A DNA stretch of 64,000 nt from Hyaloscypha bicolor E (GCF_002865645.1 NW_020194558.1:1826014-1890013), one strand, 5' to 3'. Counted from the stretch's first letter, positions 36,117-47,543 are shown. Program-made: numbers and translations. The notes: generated from the sequence alone by a model not told the origin.

Positions 36117-37020
36117 CGTTAAAGTTGTACAGCACCTCAGATCACAACGCAGACTCGAAGAAGGAATTTCAAAAACAGAAGACTGTTGGTCCAGCTGCGC
36201 TCCAGACTATTTAAGATTCCCAATGACAACCCGGATGTGGAATTTCCCCCCAGTGGTAGTAAGTGGCACAGCACATACAAAAAGCCTCGATATCGAGCCC
36301 AAGTCTTCGCTATCAGATCCAGCCAATCGAAGTAGCGAGAATCTGTGCCACTAGACTCCAAATATGCTCTTGGCTCCGTGGGAAGTCAGCACTAGCCGTA
36401 GGCTTTGCGTTCTCGTTGGGTTCGCAGGTGTCAGAGTGAAACGAAGATCATCTGTCACCCCTTTCTCTCTCCTCGCAGCCTCGAACAGACGCGAGACAGT
36501 TCTGCCCTCGAAACTACATAACTGTGCATATTACCTTCAACTCTGGCCCACAGTTGCCAGCGGTAAGAAATGCTCCAACTTGAAGGATTCATAATTCAGT
36601 GATTGCGCTTGTAGAGGCTGAGCTCCGTATGATGGCTAGCCGCCGGCGTTCATCTTGTTTTCACGTCGCGCTTGGAACTAGCATCAGCGCGAAGTGGACT
36701 TCTTCATCTTGGCCTTAGGTCTTGGTTGTCTCCGGCAGGGCTAATAGATACAATTGGCCAGTGTCGGTCCCCGGTACGAGGACTGGGAGCTAAGCAATTA
36801 AGGTTAGACTGCGAGAGCCGAGAGCCGAGAGCCGCCAGTCACAGCCTCGCGTGATCCGTTATTCAGCATCCCGGAAAATAGTAAACTGCGCCCCATCCTT
36901 CAAGGGGCTGGCCAGACTTGTGGTCTAGAAGCAGGCTGCAGAAGAACATCAGACCCAACACCTCAGCTGACCGGCCTACCTCACGCCTCGCCTTCATGCC
37001 GATTGGGATCAACAACCGTC
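36117..37020. other. Divergent intergenic region
   Basis: Shared upstream region of two divergently transcribed genes. A 7-bp unit gagagcc is repeated three times at 36813-36833. No gene or RNA was recognised. Confidence 0.5.
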
Positions 37021-38135
37021 ATGAGCGATGATATGGGCATCTTTACGTTGTACGGCCGACGGAGGCTGCGTCGTGTCCTGTTTGGGTTCGGGGCGTTCGT
37101 TGTCATCGGTCTTGTTTTGAGAGCCTCCTGGCTTCGCCCACATGACTCCCCAATCACAGACATCTCAACCTCAGGCCCGAAAGCATTTGTTGTTGCAAGT
37201 ATGAAGAGTGATGATACCAACTGGATTCAAGAACATCTTCCGGGCTGGAATCTCATTCGATATGTGGTCGATGACCCCAAGGCTCAGTACACGGTGCCTA
37301 AAAATAAGGGTCGCGAGGCTATGGTATACTTAACGTAAGTCTACACTCAAGGCTTATACATGATGGATTCTAAACATGCTTTACAGGTATATCATTGACC
37401 ACTACGATAAACTTCCTGACGTCATGGTATTCATGCACAGCGAAAGATATCAGTGGCACAACGACGACCCAATATATGGTACACTCCTCGTCACCTAATC
37501 TCCAAGACGTCTAAAACTGATATATACTAGACGGAGTCCCACTACTACAGAGTCTCCAACTCCCGTACCTAATCTCCCAGGGCTACACCAACCTCCGCTG
37601 CGTATGGACCCTAGGCTGTCCCTCCGAGCTGAAGCTCACCGAGCTCCCTCAGGAAGCTCCCTCAGACCCAAAGTCTGCCAAAACGACTGAGATCGCCTAT
37701 CCCGCCGCCTTCAAAGCGCTCTTTCCCGGCGAAGACCTCCCGGACGTGGTCGGCGTAGCATGCTGTGCCCAGTTCGCTCTAACTCGGCAAAAGATCCGCG
37801 AACGGCCGATCTCTGACTACCACAGGTATAGGAACTGGATTATGAACACGCATCTGGATGATCATGTCAGCGGAAGGGTTTTGGAGTACAGCTGGCACAT
37901 CATTTTCGGTCGGCCTGCTGTGCATTGCCCGAATGCGAAGCTGTGTTATTGTAAGGTTTATGGGCTTTGTGGGTTGGAGTGTAGTGAGGAGGGGAAGTGT
38001 GGGGAGAGGTGGCCGTTTCCGCCTTTCTCGACGCTGCCGAATGGGTGGCCGGGGATTGGGTGGGATGGGGAGGTTATGAATGAGGAAAAGTTGGGCGAGT
38101 TGAGGAAGTCGGCTATGAAAAATGGGTTGGCGTGA
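37021..38135 (+). CDS. DUF3431 family type II membrane protein
   Basis: Three exons, 37021-37334, 37387-37478 and 37531-38135, give 336 aa. The ATG at 37021 is the first in frame; the frame extends further up only through non-ATG codons. A short basic N-terminus (GRRRLRRV) precedes one hydrophobic helix (~20-38, FGFGAFVVIGLVLRASW), the arrangement of a Golgi/ER type II membrane protein. The lumenal part has the family features: FVVASMKSDDTNWI near its start, then LPDVMVFMHSERYQWHND, and a Cys-rich C-terminal segment (HCPNAKLCYCKVYGLC). Members are widespread in ascomycetes and often resemble glycosyltransferase-associated proteins, but no activity has been shown that I can name. Both introns are short with standard borders. 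Confidence 0.87.
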
Positions 38136-38876
38136 GGGGACATCCGGTACGGCTTGGGGTTCATTCAGGCTGTCAGCATCACAAAACTGAAGCGCTGAAA
38201 GTATATTTTTTGGGACTTGGACATTGGTAGGATAGAGGTTGGGGTATGGCGTCTGCTTCGATTCGCGGCATTTGTGGTTGACTGCTTCAACTGCCTGGTC
38301 TGCCTCGAAGGACAGGCAAGACAGATTGGACGAATGTATTCATCTTGGAGAACCACAGAAGTTGGAAAGTCTGTATATGTAAAACAACGCATAAGGTACG
38401 TGTATGATAAGGTCGACCTCATGAGGTGCCCAGGACGGAGGAGGGCTAGGATATGAAATCATATTTGATGATTAGGCTGTCTATTTTCTCAGGTGTCTTC
38501 TGTTAGAATTCTTCAGCCGAGATCGAAATTTTCTAATGTTCTGAGGAAGTACTGTTTAAGAAAATCACCGTTTCCAGGGTTTCACAATCTCTCAACGTTC
38601 CTCATGACAACCACATTACCCCCCTCCACGCCACCTTTTACCAAAACATATTTGTTGGTAAAACTACTGCTCACCTCTTTCTTTCGCAACACGAAGCATC
38701 ATGTATTCCGCGTCGCAAATCCTGACTCAAAAACATAAATGTGTCACTGCTAGGCAGCACTGCGCACTGCCCGTGACTCACCCCCCTCCCTCTCCTCACA
38801 ATGCAAACAAGACAAACACCCTTCCCCCCTCTCCTATATAAACCCCCTCTCCTCTTCCAAAAGCCTTTTCCTCCTC
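38136..38876. other. Spacer between DUF3431 gene and U2 snRNA gene
   Basis: 3' region of the DUF3431 gene followed by the U2 promoter. Becomes strongly pyrimidine-rich from about 38765 to 38876. No protein-coding gene seen. Confidence 0.5.
38835..38842 (+). promoter_or_regulatory. TATA box of the U2 snRNA gene
   Basis: tatataaa lies about 42 nt upstream of the inferred U2 5' end, within a pyrimidine-rich promoter. Confidence 0.6.
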
Positions 38877-39066
38877 ATCTTCTCTGCCCTCAAGGCTAAG
38901 ATCAAATGTAGTATCTGTTCTGCCCAGCTTAATCCCTGGCGCCGTCGCATTGCGACGTACCGTTCATTTCGGATTACCTATTTTTTGTTAGAGGGCGAGG
39001 TCTCTGTGCTTGCGCAGGGAGTGAGCCTGGTGTGTCCCTGGTATTACACTGTTTCCAGGTGATGCG
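38877..39066 (+). ncRNA. U2 spliceosomal snRNA
   Basis: Recognised from conserved U2 sequence and structure. The 5' part has GGCTAAGATCAAATGTAGTA, including the branch-point-pairing GTAGTA at 38908-38913, followed by TCTGTTCT. Stem IIa can pair CCAG/CTGG around CTTAAT. Stem IIb is GTCGC-ATT-GCGAC. The Sm site is ATTTTTTG at 38980-38987. Two 3' hairpins follow: CTCTGTGC-TTGC-GCAGGGAG, and CCTGG...CCAGG at the end. The length, about 190 nt, matches fungal U2. The RNA base-pairs with the intron branch site in the pre-spliceosome. The exact 5' and 3' ends are set by similarity and may shift by a few bases. Confidence 0.93.
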
Positions 39067-39730
39067 AAAATTAGAGGCTTTTTCATTGCGTTTCCTGCTG
39101 GTGAGCGGGGCGTGAAGAAGAATTTTTGAGGGGGATCCGAAGGATGCTGTGATATATAGGGTTGTGCAGTACAGTACAGTCAGGAAAATGCAAAGATTTT
39201 GGAAATCTCATCCCTGAATACTCGTTTCGTTTTGTTTTGAGGCGAAGCTTTCATATCTGTAATTAAATGGTCTCCCAAACGCCACGCTGGGTATGTAAGT
39301 CAACAAAACTCCGTAAGACCATGCTATGCATTTCATAATCCATCACCCCATAAGACAATAGGAGCATCAACCGAACCCCTCTGTGATTTGATTCGATTAG
39401 GATTATAATTATCACATGAAAGTAAAAACTTATGAATTTCTTAAGTAATAAGGCCTGGCTCTAGGCTTAGAAAGCAAGGTAAAGGGTTCTTATTCCGAGA
39501 ATACTAAACTAAGAAGAGAAGTATGTCCTTCGTACAGGTGCGCACCGCAGGTGTGACGGCTGGCGTCACATGGTGGTTTCAGGCTAGGTCTCAGGCTACT
39601 TTAGGCTAAGCTCGGCGTTTTAGTGGCTTTGGTCTTACCTACTTATCCACTACCATGCCCACTCCTCTCCATCTCTCTTTCTTTACCCGTTCGTCCAGTT
39701 TCCACTGGTGGAAGAATGTACGGACGGGTA

Positions 39731-39904
39731 GCTTTAGATAATGTGACGGCAGGGCGGAGCAATGGACGTATGGCACAAAGATCTCTTTTCTTGTCTTGTA
39801 GAATCTAAAGCTAAAGAGAGAAGGGGAAGAGTGAGGCATCGCAGGAAAAAAGATCTTTATGCCATACGTCTATTGCTCCGCTCCGCCGTCACATTATCTA
39901 AAGC
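39731..39904. repeat. Foldback element: 54-bp inverted repeat around a 66-nt loop
   Basis: Left arm 39731-39784 begins gctttagataatgtgacggc; right arm 39851-39904 is its reverse complement with 4 mismatches in 54 (all transitions). The loop of 66 nt has no coding sense. The outer ends, gctttaga and tctaaagc, look like terminal repeats of a small MITE, but no clear target-site duplication was found. If transcribed it would form a long hairpin RNA. Confidence 0.85.
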
Positions 39905-40490
39905 TTCTATGTTGCATGGCACTGCACTCCAGTCACGTGGGAATATATCACGTGATAATACCCACTGTATTTAGCTCTGACAATCCGTGCCACACCTCTC
40001 TCTCCCATCGATATCTGAAATAACTATATTACATACACCCGCATTTACTGCAACATCCTATATCCTCGGTAGCGGGTATAATATGCGATAGCCTGCAACT
40101 TAGCCTAAAATAACCATGTGACACTGTCCGTCATATTAGGTGAGCATGCGAAATAGCCAAGCCCGATATAGCCTAGCATATTGCGTCTAAGTAACACGTG
40201 ATAGCCATGGCACGTGTAATAATATATTTTAACGCCTTCGTCTTCGCTTACGAAGCGGTGCTAGGCTAGATTCGGTTAGGATAGCTTTAAGCGGCCCTAA
40301 ATACGGCTAGCCCTAACCTTTTTTTTGTCTTATTTCCGCTTCTTAGGTTGAGAAGTCACGTGCTTAAACACATGACAAATAATTAAATATACTTAAATTA
40401 TATTTGATTATAATTATTAAGTATGATTTGGTGAGGGACTATATGACTTGATTTAACTTAATTAGGAGGCTCTAATCTAATCAAATCAAA

Positions 40491-40505
40491 TCATTTGACA
40501 CACTG
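40491..40505 (-). repeat. Putative transposon terminal repeat, 15-bp copy
   Basis: tcatttgacacactg, identical to 10014-10028. It closes an AT-rich segment containing repeated aatcaaatcaaatc. Read on the - strand it is cagtgtgtcaaatga. A weakly similar stretch (gatttgattcgattagg, 39398 onward) may be the decayed other end. Confidence 0.5.
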
Positions 40506-41391
40506 AGTATGAATCGCAGCTGATGGTGCTCGAAGTTGGAGCATCATTGTTCTCGTGCTTCGAATGTCGTTGTACTCGAAATTTTAGGGAAATGAGAAAG
40601 ATATCTACATACATTGTTGGCCATACATCTTCTCAGCCTCTTGAAATCTTGTATACACCTCTTTGAAATATTGTTGCTCTTTCGAGTTCAAACTACATGG
40701 TTTCCTGACTAGACATTCAGAGAATTTATACTATATGTCCTCTTGAGGTTGATTAGAAATGACTTCGGGGCACAGTTTTGGAAGTACCTTTGGGTTCAAT
40801 AGGCACGGTGAAACCCTTGAAATCTTCAGCAAACGAATCACCTGGCCCATCTCGGTATTATGCGTTTCTTTAGACCAGGAGTGACTGCCGCCGAAATTGT
40901 TGTGGAAAGTTGCTTATATCAGTAGGATATCAATGTGGAGGTGATCAAGACGGCTCCCCCAGCCGGATTAAGGGCCTTCTTCTCTCATCTCCGTCCATCT
41001 TAGTCCGGAGTCCTGGATCCCTCAAGCCCTGCCAGTTATCATTTACAAGTAAGCTGCAGCGAGGACCCTTCTTAATTTTGTCCTTCGTGTGATTTCGCGA
41101 TGAGCTGAATCAGACAGACTTCCTTAAGACACTGCCACAATCCTTTGTCGCGATGCCAAGCTACAACCGTAGGGATCGAGAAGCAGCACCACTTGGGCTT
41201 GTGAATGGCTCACGAGCCAGCTTTGGGCAAAGTCAAATCAAATTGGGACATAGCAAACAAACAGAAAGCAAGCTAGGACTCGAAGATTCTATTCTTCGAT
41301 GCAAACCATGCCCAAGTATAAATCTATGACCAAGGTCTCTCTAAACATATGCCATCAAAACAATCAAGAATTCAAATCATGAAACCATGCT

Positions 41392-42686
41392 CTACAAAAG
41401 AGGATTGGATCTGTACTCCGGTACGACAACGTTATTGCCTTTTGCAGCGTTCTTCTCTTGGTCGAGATCGTTTTCGACTTCGGCATCTTGCTCAGCGAGG
41501 AATTTCTCTGCTTCGAGAGCTGCTATGCATCCTGAACCTGTTATATTTGTTAGCAAATGTAAAAGAGATAGAGTCTGGGGACTTACCGGCACTGGTAATA
41601 GCCTGTCTGTATCGCTTATCCTGCACATCACCTGCAGCAAACACTCCCTCAATGTTGGTATAACTCGTTCCCGGTTTTGTCACAATATATCCCTCCTCAT
41701 CGGTGTCAATTTGGGTCTTGAACAGCGCCGTCGCAGGATCATGGCCAACGGCATAGAACAGCCCGTTCGCTTCCAGGGTCTCCAGCTTCCCAGTCTTCAC
41801 ATCTTTAACAACCATATGGCTCATCAATCCCTTCTCGTTGCCCTTGACTTCGTGACCAACAGTGTTGAATTTCACAGTGACCTTCTTGTTCGCCAGCAAT
41901 CGTTTCGCCATGGTCTTCGAAGCCCTCAACACATCTCTTCTAACCAGAACAATGACATGCGATCCGTATTTCGTCAAGAACATAGCTTCTTCAGCGGCCG
42001 AGTCCCCACCACCAATCACCACCAGGGGCTTATTTCTGAAAATCGGAACAGCACCATCACAGACTGCACAGGCGGAGATTCCATTCTGCCAGTATTTTTC
42101 CTCTCCTGGGAGACCCAATCGTCGAGCTGAGGCTCCTGTTGCGATGATGATCGCGTCCGCGGTATGGGGTTCTTTGTCTTCTTCGTATTCGGCCCAGTAT
42201 TTGAAAGGTCGTTTCGAGAGGTCTACTTTGGCAACGGTTTCGGTGATGATCTGGGTGCCGAATCGTTCAGATTGTTTGCGCATGGCATCCTGTGAATGTT
42301 AGTATGTCAACATACGGTACAGTTTTGGGGGAGATCTACCATCAATTCAGCCCCACCAATGCCATCTGGGAAGCCAGGATAGTTTTCAACGTCCGTAGTA
42401 GTTGTCAATTGTCCACCTGCTGCAATGCCATTTGCAAGGAAGCCTTCGTAGAGCACAGCTGTCTATTTATTAGTAACATTCCGTGAACTACAATTAAGGG
42501 CAACATACGCTTCAATTCGGCTCTCGATAGGTACACAGCTGCTGTATGTGCTGCAGGGCCGGAGCCAATGACTATTCCAAACCAGTCAGTATATGTCTAG
42601 CTTCACGGCAGCCTTGTGGCCACTCGCAGCCTCGTTGGAAGACCATCCAGCTGAAGGGAGAACTCACTAACAACCTTGCTGTGCAT
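41392..42686 (-). CDS. trr1: Thioredoxin reductase (NADPH)
   Basis: Low-molecular-weight flavoenzyme that reduces thioredoxin with NADPH, central to cytosolic redox and peroxiredoxin function. Five exons: 42686-42668, 42571-42509, 42458-42340, 42289-41587, 41537-41392 (349 aa). The tiny first exon gives MHSKVV, spliced to [20 protein letters not shown], the canonical FAD-binding start of fungal Trr1. Redox-active CAVCDG lies at ~140-145. The NADPH-binding [10 protein letters not shown] follows, and then the FAD motif [21 protein letters not shown]. The C-terminal extension [14 protein letters not shown] is typical of filamentous fungi. Upstream of the ATG the same frame stays open and encodes a basic, presequence-like stretch (see findings), so a second, mitochondrial form is possible. 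Confidence 0.96.
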
Positions 42687-45324
42687 CCTTCTCTCCGCGC
42701 TCCTGACTAGGAGACTCGCACTATTCTTCTTCTGTACCGGCTTCTGTTGTATACTCGCTGCAGCCGCAATCGAAAGTCCCGAGGCACCAGAGCGCAAAGT
42801 TCGTTTCAGCGCCGAGGAAAACAGCTTGACCGTCTTTTCTCTGTCGTCTTTTAACGTCAATTCTTCCTTTACGAGTCTCGTAATGACGCAGTGTCGCGCA
42901 TTTGTAGTTGGAGAGCAAGTTGAGGATGAGGAATCGAGTGGTTTTCTGTTGTGGGGAGAACGTTCTCGTGTGCGGTTGATTTCTAATTTGTCGTGTTGTT
43001 TTCGTGCTCCCGCCAGGAACGCGAGTGATTCCAAACCCAGGCGGTCTGGCCAGCCCAGCGGCCAACCCCACTCAGCCTCGCTCTGGTGGCTGTCGCCATC
43101 CTGATCAGTCAGCAGCAAACTCAAATACTGGGACAGCGCCGAGGCCCTGTCCAGGCAGTGGGTCTATATTTTTCATGTGCTTGAGGCTGAGGTTATCTTG
43201 AATCTTGAATCTTCTCTCTAGCCACTGAGGCCCGAGTTGGTCCACCTTGGCTTCGAGCACGGGGACAGAAAGATTTGTAGCCCCTCGTCCGACTCTCCTC
43301 GTACGGACTCTGCACCCTGTCTACAAGTACCAGGACCGCTGTTCATGAGAGCTATGGTTTCGCAAGTCCGAGCACCATTAAGCAATTTCATGAACCCGTG
43401 CAAGTGCAGGCTGTAGCATGGCTTGTGTGCAATTTGTGGACATCAAAACCTAGAAAGGTGGCTTGTTTCCGAAAAACCGCTGGACTTCTGTCTCATTCGA
43501 AGTCCTGATTTCGGAAGGTTAAAAGTCTATTCCCACCTCAAATACAAGAACGTTACAATGGCCCTTAAAGCTCGCACAAGCACTCTCATATATGACGGCA
43601 AAACATAAATTTCTTCATCATTACCCTGATCTTTCACACAACTTGTACACCATCTCGTCGACCAGCCTGACCACAAAGGTACAGCGCATGAAACGGTCCT
43701 TCTCGGGTCTAACGGAACTCGAGTCCAACTCCATAAGCAGCAAGGGAATCAACTTTGTATAGATTGTTTCCGCGAGATCTGACTGTATCATGTCAGTCAA
43801 AGTTGGTCTGAGGAATGCCCTGGAAATGCACATATATTTGGATTTATCTTCAGCTTGGATGGCGCTGTGGTTCGACGAATGCTACCTTCTCCTGTCAGAT
43901 TGTACAGTGTTGCATGCCTACAAGAAAAGCCAGCTTGGGCACATTTAACCATGTTACTTGATTGGATGGATCAAACTTCAACTTTTATGCGTTCAGAGAT
44001 GCCGAGGACAAGTTATTTGAGGTTCGAGGTCTCTTATCAGCCTACTGCAGCTGAAAGAGATCCGGGTACGAGTGGTCACGTGACATCAAATGTCAACATC
44101 AACGGTGCTTGAACTGCTCGTATCTTGCACCAAAAATATGCTTTCTTCTTTCATGCCTTGCAGTCATGCAGTTGCAGTTGCAGTTGTAGTTGCTCGGACA
44201 GATGTTGCGGCGAAGCAAGGGCTTGACGCCTTACGAGCCTGCGCCCGTAAGTCTGTGCTTTTCAGGCCTGAAGCCCCCCGAAGGAACTTTAAACTTTCTC
44301 AATTCCAGGGATTTTGTTTCTAAATTCAAAGCCTAAATACATCAAGTATAATTTTCGCAGAGAACTATATTCTACAAGGTTCTATTAAGTTGTCCTTTCG
44401 TACTACTTAATATTAAACTGCGCCTTTTGAAGAAGGAGCAAAAATTAAGCGATAAAACGAGCCTAAAAAGCACAGGCTGACGGGAGCAGGCCGTTACCCG
44501 CGAGGCGAGTTGGGATCAAATTTGGTGGGGCAAAAAGGGGGGACCAAGCTTCTCTCAACCACCCCTCTCTTCGCAGACACTTCCAATCCACCCCCATCGA
44601 CGAAGCTGTCGCTCCAGCCAGTTCTCGCCCCTCTGAAAACTGGATGCTGGCAGAGAGTCCCCCCGAGGTCACTTCGTACCACTGCAGTCGGACAGAGACA
44701 CAAGATGCTTCGATTTGAGAGCTGCATAGGAGATTGAGATGCGGCTTGGAGGGGTGCACTCGACCTTCAAGAAACCGTGCATTTCAGGGTAAATCCCGAA
44801 CCTTGATTGTTCCCCCAGGTTTGAATTAGCCTGATTTGCTTCAGCAAGCAGATTGGAGGATTGCCATGCACACCATACGATGCGCGTCTCAGATCGGAAC
44901 CGGTCCGTGCGGAGATCTGAAGCTCTACAAACCTTACAGGGCGAAAGCAGTTTATCTCACTTCCTGCTTAAGCAATTGACGAGACTCTTGGGATCGAGTG
45001 ATTCAATTGAGAAGGCCGTGTTAAGGCGATCTATGAGTGCTCAGCAGCATTCAAAAAGCTTGATATTTGGCAATGGTAACAGGCATTGGACCGTCGTTGA
45101 AGGTTGCGTGCTTTTGCTATCCCACTCCGCCACGACATGCCGATGTACTTGCTCAAACGGTTGTGCGCCATCGATAAGGTTTCGAAATTCCGGCTGCCAC
45201 CCTGCACTATCTTGTGTATATCTAAACGGGTGGCCTTTGCTTTGCCCCCCTCCTCGAGACTGAACACTATACCAAAGAAACTTCGTTCTTTGCGCCAGTC
45301 CTTGTGACTGTGCTTGTTTTCCAG
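42687..45324. other. Intergenic region between divergent genes
   Basis: 2.6 kb. 42687-43200 is the thioredoxin reductase leader/promoter, open in the trr1 frame to about 43124. A small - strand frame at 43621-43833 is listed separately. A CACGTG site lies at 44077-44082. 44460-45300 contains only overlapping chance frames and the promoter of the next + strand gene. Confidence 0.5.
43621..43833 (-). CDS. Possible small protein of 70 aa, unknown
   Basis: ATG-initiated frame with a protein-like composition (MIQSDLAETIYTKLIPLLL, then RFMRCTFVVRLVDEMVYKLC). An AG acceptor (tttccag) just inside the start could instead make it the last exon of a larger gene, but no upstream exon joined in frame. 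Not recognised; may be a remnant. Confidence 0.25.
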   Translation of the reverse strand: MCISRAFLRPTLTDMIQSDLAETIYTKLIPLLLMELDSSSVRPEKDRFMRCTFVVRLVDEMVYKLCERSG

Positions 45325-47543
45325 ATGTCGAAAGAACAGCTTCCAGATGAGGCCTCTACTATCGAAGGGGCCTCTCCTAAGGAGTCTACAGATACATTCT
45401 TCTCAAAGTCTGGAACGCCCTCGGAAAAGTTACTCATTCAGAGCCCACACAGCCCCTCAAGTTTACAAGCAAAACCATGGCCGGCTCGACCACAGCGGCT
45501 TTACAAAGGCATCCGAGGTTGGAGGTGGTGGGACTTAGCGCTTGACGGGGTGCAGGTCATGCTGCCTATCCCGTTTTTCGTTCTCGCAGCCGCAGTGGTA
45601 GCAGTTAACGGAAGGGTGGTCGACGAAGGACAGTTCTCTATCTTAGACCATTCTATCAAAGGGGCAAGTTAATCTGGCAGGCTCTTCAAAATGAATCTCG
45701 GCTCATTTGTATTCTACAGGCTACCACTCTGTTCCCAATTTGCTTTGCAGCCATCACTGGCAGAGCAGCGATTAAGTACGCGACATGGAAGCTCGAGCAA
45801 GGAACCACGATTGGTGTCCTGGAGCAATTGATGGGAAGCAGGACCGTCGCAAGCGCATTTACAACCCAAGTACAACTTCGGTCTTTCAACATAGTTGGAT
45901 TTCTCATCATCTTTATCTGGTCACTCTCACCGATCGGCGCCCAAAGCATTTTGCATATATTATACACGCCTGTGCAGGCTACCTCATCCGTCTCCAGTGT
46001 GGCTTACGTCAATTCACGTCAGCAGAGTTATTCTAACCCCCATTCGAGTTCAAGCTTTCCTCAGCAATGGTTCAATTCTCTAGCGATTGAGATGGGCTCG
46101 ATGATGATTGCCCCGTCCGAAGTTAAAGCAAGCACAATGGACATCAATGGAAACGTCAAAATTCCCTATCAGTCCGGCGTTCTTGCCTCTGGCATTGCCC
46201 CAGATAGTGAAGGTTGGGTGCAAATATCTTCGTTGAATGCAACAGCCAATGGTAATCTTATATGGTCCTCCCTGTTCGGAATTCCGGTCGTTGGAATTAA
46301 TTACGGAAACACTACTTTCAATATCGAGTCAACTTATATGGAATTAACCTGCACCAACAAGACCTTCGAGAGTTTGGAAGGACCTGATGGACCCAGTGGG
46401 CCACGTATCAACTCAACCTTCGTCTCGACAAGAGGCCCTTATTTCAGTGCCGAGGATCCGGATCTTACCGACCCTTGGATTATAGGCTATAGAGGGGTGG
46501 ACATTACAGCCTACAACGGCACCAGTGAAGGCGCCTATGTGGCTCCACAGTTTTGCCCAGATTGTTTAAGTCCAGACTTTATGAGCCAGACAATCCAGGC
46601 GGGTACAATTGCCTTCCAGGAATTTGATGGAATAGACCCCGGCGACGCGACGACCGTTTTCTGCAACCCATATCAGAAGTACGTTGAGTCCAAGGTCTTC
46701 TGTATGAAGACAGAAAATACTCGGCAATGTCAGGTGACTGCTCAGCGCTCCTCCATCCTCCCCCATATGCCACCGGAAATCACGTACCTCAACTTTCCCT
46801 TGGTGGCTTTAGGCATGTCTTCCCTTCTCAAAAACATCACTCCTATCCACGATGCAACCAACGAGCTCCAGAATTACCTTGTCTATGATCCAATGGACCC
46901 AATCAATGTGATTGACCACGATAACTCGCTTCTTCTCGGGGCAGGAGATTTGCCGAACTTTCTTTCTGAAGTTGAGTTGAGCGACATCGGGACTCGGCTT
47001 GGCCAGATACTAACTGCGTTTGTGTACGGGAGTACGTGGAATGCGTCTGTCTTCCTCATCGGTGAATCATTTGAAGGCATGCAAGGAAACCTGTTTGGCG
47101 GCAAAAATGCCAGTTTTGTTCCAGCCAGTAGAGCTGAACTTGCCGCCATGATTCAGAACCAAACAGCCGCATTTACGGTCCCTGCTGTTTTGACGACTCA
47201 TGCTCAGGTTTATTATTGTTATTTCCCCTGGCTTGGAGTGTTCCTTTTCTCAACGGTTGTGATGCTGGCTGGTGCCATTACGGGAGTCATCTTCTCGAGG
47301 AAGACTATCGTTCCGGATTACCTGGGATTCGTTTCCAGTTTGGCCAAAGAGAGTCCTTGGATACGGATGCCGGATGTTGGTGTCAACATGGATGGCATGG
47401 ATAAGGCGCGACTAGTGAAGGAAGTGAAGGTTCGACTTGGGGATGTCAGTTATGCCCAGGGAGGGCACCCTGATATTGGTAGATTAGCTTTTGCGCGGCT
47501 AGAAGAGACAACGAAAGTGAAGAAAGATAAGTTGTATGTTTAA
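45325..47543 (+). CDS. Large multi-pass fungal membrane protein with extracellular loop domain
   Basis: Family known from many filamentous ascomycetes but without an assigned function. Exons 45325-45663 and 45720-47543 (720 aa) join in frame only if the intron is of the GC-AG type (gcaagt...acag). N-terminal ~55 residues are hydrophilic. Hydrophobic segments follow at ~80-97 (VMLPIPFFVLAAAVVAV), ~113-130 (LFPICFAAITGRA) and ~172-195 (FNIVGFLIIFIWSLSPIG). A long domain (~200-605) has many N-glycosylation sequons (NST, NTT, NKT, NGT, NAS), and a final TM lies at ~610-640 (WLGVFLFSTVVMLAGAITG). The cytoplasmic tail is short and basic. Likely plasma membrane with the large loop outside. The ATG directly follows ttccag, so a short upstream exon cannot be excluded. 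Confidence 0.85.

Larger units (their letters stand above)
39067..41391. other. Accessory intergenic island with MITE-like sequences
   Basis: 2.3 kb without a protein gene. It holds the inverted-repeat element at 39731-39904, five CACGTG sites (39934, 39949, 40195, 40211, 40357) and an AT-rich stretch at 40320-40505 ending in a 15-mer also present at the edge of the RIP block. 40510-41390 is ordinary spacer and the 3' region of the thioredoxin reductase gene. Confidence 0.55.

Noticed and set aside
42676..43104. + strand frame starting with a signal-peptide-like hydrophobic stretch
   Set aside because: It is antisense to the trr1 leader; the hydrophobic run mirrors the Lys/Arg/Ser-rich sense codons, and nothing after it resembles a secreted protein.
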